Notes under the pieces: model-generated
Database searches by the model: none
The model's input: the letters and a program-made list of their open reading frames with translations, nothing else
What the model was told of the DNA's origin: nothing
NCBI GenBank assembly: GCA_029884035.1
Contig: JAOUIM010000189.1
Coordinates: 1-7,064 of the forward strand
Reading direction: 5' to 3'
DNA from: Aquincola sp.
GTDB lineage: Bacteria > Pseudomonadota > Gammaproteobacteria > Burkholderiales > Burkholderiaceae_C
Length of the DNA stretch: 7,064 nt
Shown here: positions 4,585 to 7,064 of the stretch, piece by piece
How the letters are laid out: each line of letters opens with the position of its first letter
Position numbering within the stretch: the stretch's first letter is position 1
Program-made: the position numbers and the translations under genes

Positions 4585-6654
4585 TCAATGCACCAGTCCC
4601 GACAGCAGCGCCCAGAAGATGAAGCCCGCCAGCACGACGCCGATGGCCACTGCGCTGAACCCGAAGATGTGCGCGATGCGCAGTTCGAGCGCGCTCGGTG
4701 GCGGCGCCATCCGCTGCTCGAGCGTACCCTCGGCGACAAGGCGCTCGTATTCCAGCGGGCGTTCCGTCTTGAAGGTCTCGAGCGGCATGCGTCCGGTGAA
4801 GACCACGGTGTCCATCGGGAACGACTCGGGCCGCAGGTGCGTGTGAAGGAAGTGGAACAGGAAGATGAAGCCTGTGGCCAGCAGCGCCTCGTCGCTGTGG
4901 ATCACGTAGGCGGCATTCAGCGCCCAGCCGGGAAGCAACGTCGACACCGCGGTCGGGAACCAGAGTGCGAGCCCCGAGGCGCCGATGATCGCGACGCCCC
5001 AGAACACCGCCATGTAATCGAACTTCTCCCAATACGTGAAGTGGTCGAACTTCGGGCGCGGGCCGAGGTACAGGAAGTACCTGAACATCCGGAACAGGTC
5101 GACGATGTCACTGGGCTGCGGCACCATCGAGCGCGGGCCCCAGAAGTAGCCGCGTTCCTTCTTGACGAACCAGCCGTGCGCCAGCATCGCCAGGTGCCAC
5201 GCGAAGTAGCCGAACGTCACCGCGGCGGCGAAGCGGTGCAGCCAGCCAGCGACCTGCGGGCCCCCGAAGACCGACACCAGCGGTGTGGCCCAGGTGGCCT
5301 CGGCGAACTTCAGCGGCAGCCCGGTGGCCGCCAGCAGCAGGAAGCTGGTGACGATGGTCACGTGCACCGCGACCTGCATGCCGTGGAAGCGGCGTACATG
5401 CGGACCTGTCGCGTCGTGCGCCGGAAACTCGCCGCGCAGCTTGCCCACCAGCGAGCGCTGCAGCCACAGCACGCCGTGAAGCGTAAAGAAGCCGAACACG
5501 CCCAGCAGCAGCCCGGTCATGCCGACCCAGATCCAGTAGAGGACCGGATTGCGCGAGCGGTCGCTCGGATTGGCGTGCGGATCGAAGGTCAGGAACGACG
5601 CATTGACGTTCTGGTGGCAGGCGCCACAGGTCTTTGCCAGGTTGTCGGGATGGACGCTCGACTTCAGGTTGGACTTCGGCAGGTTTGCATGCGGGGTGTG
5701 GCAATCGGCGCATGCCGCGGCCTTGATGTTCTTCAGCTCACTGGCCTTGCCGTGGAAGCTGTCGTGGAAGCTGCGGCCGCCCGCCGTGTGGCAGCCGCCG
5801 CAACGGTCGGCCACCTCGTGTCGCACCGTCGCCGAATCGGGCCGCTTGATCGCGTGCGGCTCGTGGCAGGTCGAGCACACCGGTCCGTCCTTGCCGGCGC
5901 GCAGGAGCGCACCGTGGGCGCTGTCCTGCCACTCCTTGAAGATGGCCTTGTGGCAGCTGCCGCAGGTCTCGGGGATCTTGGCGTGGTTCGTGGTGGCCTT
6001 GGCATCTTCCTTGGCGCGCACGTCGTGCTTGCCATGGCAGCTCGAGCATGAGGGCGAGTTCTCGACGAGGCCCGACTTGAGCAGCGCGCGCGCGTGTTCG
6101 CTCTTCTCGTAGTTGGCCAGCACGTCCTCGTGGCAACTGCCGCAGGTCTTGATCTGGTTGACCGCGGACAGTGGTGAGGTCGGATCACCGCTCCTGTGCA
6201 CCGTGTGCAGGCTGCCGTGGCAGCCGTTGCAATCCTTGATCGCCCGCTCGCCATTGGCGCGTCGGCCGTGGATGCTGGCCGCGATCGCCTTGAACTCGTC
6301 CTCGTGGCAGTCCTGGCACACCTGCGGCTTGACCGCGCCGAGCGGGTTTCTCGGGTGCTTGATCGCCAGCGCCGCATCGTGGCACTCGGCGCAGTCGAGC
6401 TTGCGGTGCGCCGAGCGTGCGAACTCATCGGCCAGCACGCCGAGCGGCTTGCCGTCGTCGGCCTTCATCTTCGGATCGTCGTGGCACTCCAGGCAGCGTG
6501 CCTTCATCGCCGGCTTTTCCGCCGATGCGGCCGCCGCCTGCGCGGCCGCCGGCAGCGACAGCGTCATCAAGGAAAGCGCCACCGCACAGGCCAGCGCGAG
6601 TCGTGCGATGACCGACGTGGACCGGAGGGCCGATGCGATGCCGAGATCCCTCAT
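4585..6654 (-). CDS. undecaheme cytochrome c fused to a b-type cytochrome membrane domain
   Basis: The product is about 689 residues in three parts. First is a Sec signal peptide (hydrophobic VIARLALACAVALSLMTLSL, cleavage near AAAQA). Second is a periplasmic region with 11 CXXCH sites, at about 54, 88, 113, 142, 171, 203, 231, 260, 285, 315 and 343, with many spare His residues for bis-His ligation. Third is a C-terminal domain of about six membrane helices (roughly 369-397, 424-446, 471-495, 545-566, 580-605, 660-686). His residues in several helices (FTLHGVLW, FHGMQVAVHV, WLHRF, FAWHLAMLAHG, FHFLHTH) resemble FdnI/HydC-type diheme cytochrome b. The architecture recalls Geobacter CbcL, a c/b fusion that moves electrons from menaquinol to the periplasm, but homology is not shown here. 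The ATG at 6654 is chosen over an in-frame GTG at 6693 because GGGAAAG precedes it and the signal peptide then starts properly. It is the first gene of the cluster and likely its quinone-to-heme-wire entry or exit point. Confidence 0.93.
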   Translation of the reverse strand: MRDLGIASALRSTSVIARLALACAVALSLMTLSLPAAAQAAAASAEKPAMKARCLECHDDPKMKADDGKPLGVLADEFARSAHRKLDCAECHDAALAIKHPRNPLGAVKPQVCQDCHEDEFKAIAASIHGRRANGERAIKDCNGCHGSLHTVHRSGDPTSPLSAVNQIKTCGSCHEDVLANYEKSEHARALLKSGLVENSPSCSSCHGKHDVRAKEDAKATTNHAKIPETCGSCHKAIFKEWQDSAHGALLRAGKDGPVCSTCHEPHAIKRPDSATVRHEVADRCGGCHTAGGRSFHDSFHGKASELKNIKAAACADCHTPHANLPKSNLKSSVHPDNLAKTCGACHQNVNASFLTFDPHANPSDRSRNPVLYWIWVGMTGLLLGVFGFFTLHGVLWLQRSLVGKLRGEFPAHDATGPHVRRFHGMQVAVHVTIVTSFLLLAATGLPLKFAEATWATPLVSVFGGPQVAGWLHRFAAAVTFGYFAWHLAMLAHGWFVKKERGYFWGPRSMVPQPSDIVDLFRMFRYFLYLGPRPKFDHFTYWEKFDYMAVFWGVAIIGASGLALWFPTAVSTLLPGWALNAAYVIHSDEALLATGFIFLFHFLHTHLRPESFPMDTVVFTGRMPLETFKTERPLEYERLVAEGTLEQRMAPPPSALELRIAHIFGFSAVAIGVVLAGFIFWALLSGLVH

Positions 6655-6722
6655 GACTGGCTTTCCCGGATCGACGCGACCGTGTCGAGGCACGCGGCGA
6701 CCCGTTCATTGGAGATGAGGGA

Positions 6723-6728
6723 AATCTA
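6723..6728 (-). promoter_or_regulatory. candidate -10 element of the cytochrome cluster promoter
   Basis: The minus strand reads TAGATT, a 4-of-6 match to TATAAT. Placing it at -12 to -7 puts +1 at 6716, leaving a 62-nt leader before the ATG at 6654. The dyad at 6751-6764 is then centred at exactly -41.5. There is no good -35 hexamer, as expected for an activator-dependent promoter. This is prediction only. Confidence 0.35.
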
Positions 6729-6748
6729 CCTGCGAGCGACAGGTCCGC

Positions 6749-6766
6749 CGTTGATCGTCGACAACG
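6749..6766 (-). promoter_or_regulatory. FNR/CRP-family-like dyad upstream of the undecaheme cytochrome gene
   Basis: The plus strand reads CGTTGATCGTCGACAACG, a CGTTG-N8-CAACG dyad. Its core, TTGTC-N4-ATCAA on the minus strand (6751-6764), matches 8 of 10 positions of the FNR/ANR consensus with one perfect half-site. It lies between the preceding terminator-like hairpin and the first gene of the cluster. Its centre is 41.5 nt before the start site implied by the TAGATT -10, the classical class II spacing for FNR/CRP activators. It shares 14 of 18 bases with the dyad at 1143-1160. Confidence 0.42.
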
Positions 6767-6769
6767 CGA

Positions 6770-6819
6770 CAGCGTTGCAAACGACGAAGCCGGCAAGAGC
6801 CGGCTTCGATGCAACGCTG
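6770..6819 (-). terminator. large two-part hairpin after the class I cytochrome c gene, probable terminator
   Basis: An inner perfect 10-bp stem (6785-6794 with 6799-6808, 4-nt loop AAGA on plus) is enclosed by a second perfect 10-bp stem (CAGCGTTGCA at 6770-6779 with TGCAACGCTG at 6810-6819). A 5-nt/1-nt asymmetric internal loop separates them. The structure begins 10 nt past the TAG of the cytochrome gene. On the minus strand the inner stem is followed by TCGTTTGCA, only a weak T-run. Position and stability favour termination of the upstream unit; the classical U-tract is lacking. Confidence 0.6.
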
Positions 6820-6829
6820 GATCAGCGAC

Positions 6830-7064
6830 CTACTGCTGCAGGATCCACTTGATCACGGTCTTCACATCCTCGGGCTTGGCCTTCATCTCGGGATGGTCGC
6901 CATTCGGGTCGGTGACGAACTTGAACATCGTCGCCTCGGCGTCGGCCTTGCCCTTGTACTTGGCGGCCGTCACCTTGTAGGCCGGACCCTTCTTCTTCTT
7001 GTCCATCTCGTGGCACTTGCCGCAGTTGGCGGCGGCCAGTTCGGGGTTCGCGCGGGCCGTACCG
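6830..7064 (-). CDS. class I c-type cytochrome (c551/c552-like), 3' part only
   Basis: The last 77 residues are present and the 5' end lies beyond the window. The fragment shows a single heme site CGKCH (residues 14-18 of the fragment), a KKKKGPAYKVTAAKYKGKADA stretch typical of small class I cytochromes, HPEM near fragment residue 60 as the probable axial Met, and a final KTVIKWILQQ helix, as in the c551/c552 group. Many lysines suggest docking to an acidic redox partner. The product should be periplasmic; the signal peptide is out of view. The protein could be a single-domain carrier or the last domain of a longer cytochrome. It ends before a strong hairpin, so it belongs to a separate unit from the downstream cluster, but it is a natural soluble partner for it. 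Confidence 0.88.
   Translation of the reverse strand, partial: GTARANPELAAANCGKCHEMDKKKKGPAYKVTAAKYKGKADAEATMFKFVTDPNGDHPEMKAKPEDVKTVIKWILQQ

Noticed and set aside
4489..6051. Long plus-strand open frame (520 codons) opposite the undecaheme c/b gene
   Set aside because: Low-complexity Arg/Gln/His/Val-rich translation with no family features; the opposite strand encodes 11 heme motifs and membrane helices.
6655..6693. Upstream GTG start adding 13 residues to the undecaheme c/b protein
   Set aside because: No good ribosome binding site, and it would place a basic/Pro-containing leader before the signal peptide; the ATG at 6654 fits better.
6728..6744. ACCTG-N7-CAGGT dyad overlapping the candidate -10 region
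   Set aside because: Only 5-bp arms and no match to a regulator I know; could be an operator but not supportable from sequence alone.
1..7064. CRISPR arrays, tRNA/rRNA genes, insertion sequences, prophage or toxin-antitoxin genes
   Set aside because: None seen: no regularly spaced repeats, no cloverleaf or rRNA-like stretches, no transposase-like proteins.

Overview
This is a GC-rich window (judged by eye to be well over 60% G+C, with strongly G/C-biased third codon positions). It comes from a Gram-negative, respiring bacterium with many c-type cytochromes. The protein styles (c4-like and c551/c552-like class I cytochromes, a Tat-exported ferredoxin, a DsrP/HybB-like NrfD protein) suggest a proteobacterium, most likely beta- or gammaproteobacterial. 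That placement is inference.

All five complete genes, plus one truncated gene, are on the minus strand and read from high to low coordinates. At the right edge (6830-7064) is the 3' end of a class I c-type cytochrome gene. It is followed by a long two-part hairpin (6770-6819) that probably ends that transcription unit. A probable promoter region then precedes a four-gene cluster: (1) an inner-membrane protein with 11 CXXCH hemes fused to a b-type cytochrome domain (4585-6654); (2) a membrane-anchored hexaheme cytochrome made of a tetraheme part and two c4-like domains (3382-4371); (3) a Tat-exported periplasmic protein with four [4Fe-4S] clusters (2519-3367); (4) a polytopic NrfD/PsrC-family quinone-interacting protein (1326-2519). 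Genes 2-4 are tightly packed (14 nt, then a TGATG overlap) with strong Shine-Dalgarno sequences. Genes 1 and 2 are separated by 213 nt. A 253-nt gap follows gene 4, and then comes a secreted HEITH-motif (zincin-like) protein of unknown role (185-1072). At the left edge a few plus-strand codons ending at 54 may be the tail of a convergent gene.

Together genes 1-4 look like a membrane-spanning electron conduit between the quinone pool and periplasmic c-type cytochromes. The composition (multiheme c + cytochrome b + periplasmic Fe-S + NrfD) resembles the Hmc/Nhc/Tmc/Dsr-type transmembrane redox complexes and the CbcL-type c/b fusions. No molybdopterin or other catalytic subunit is in view, so the electron donor or acceptor is not determined.

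The most intriguing non-coding signal is a set of FNR/CRP-like dyads, one in each of the three long gaps. Two of them share the frame CGTTGAT-N6-CAACG, and each lies about 21-22 nt upstream of a possible -10 element. This would fit coordinated anaerobic or redox control of the locus.
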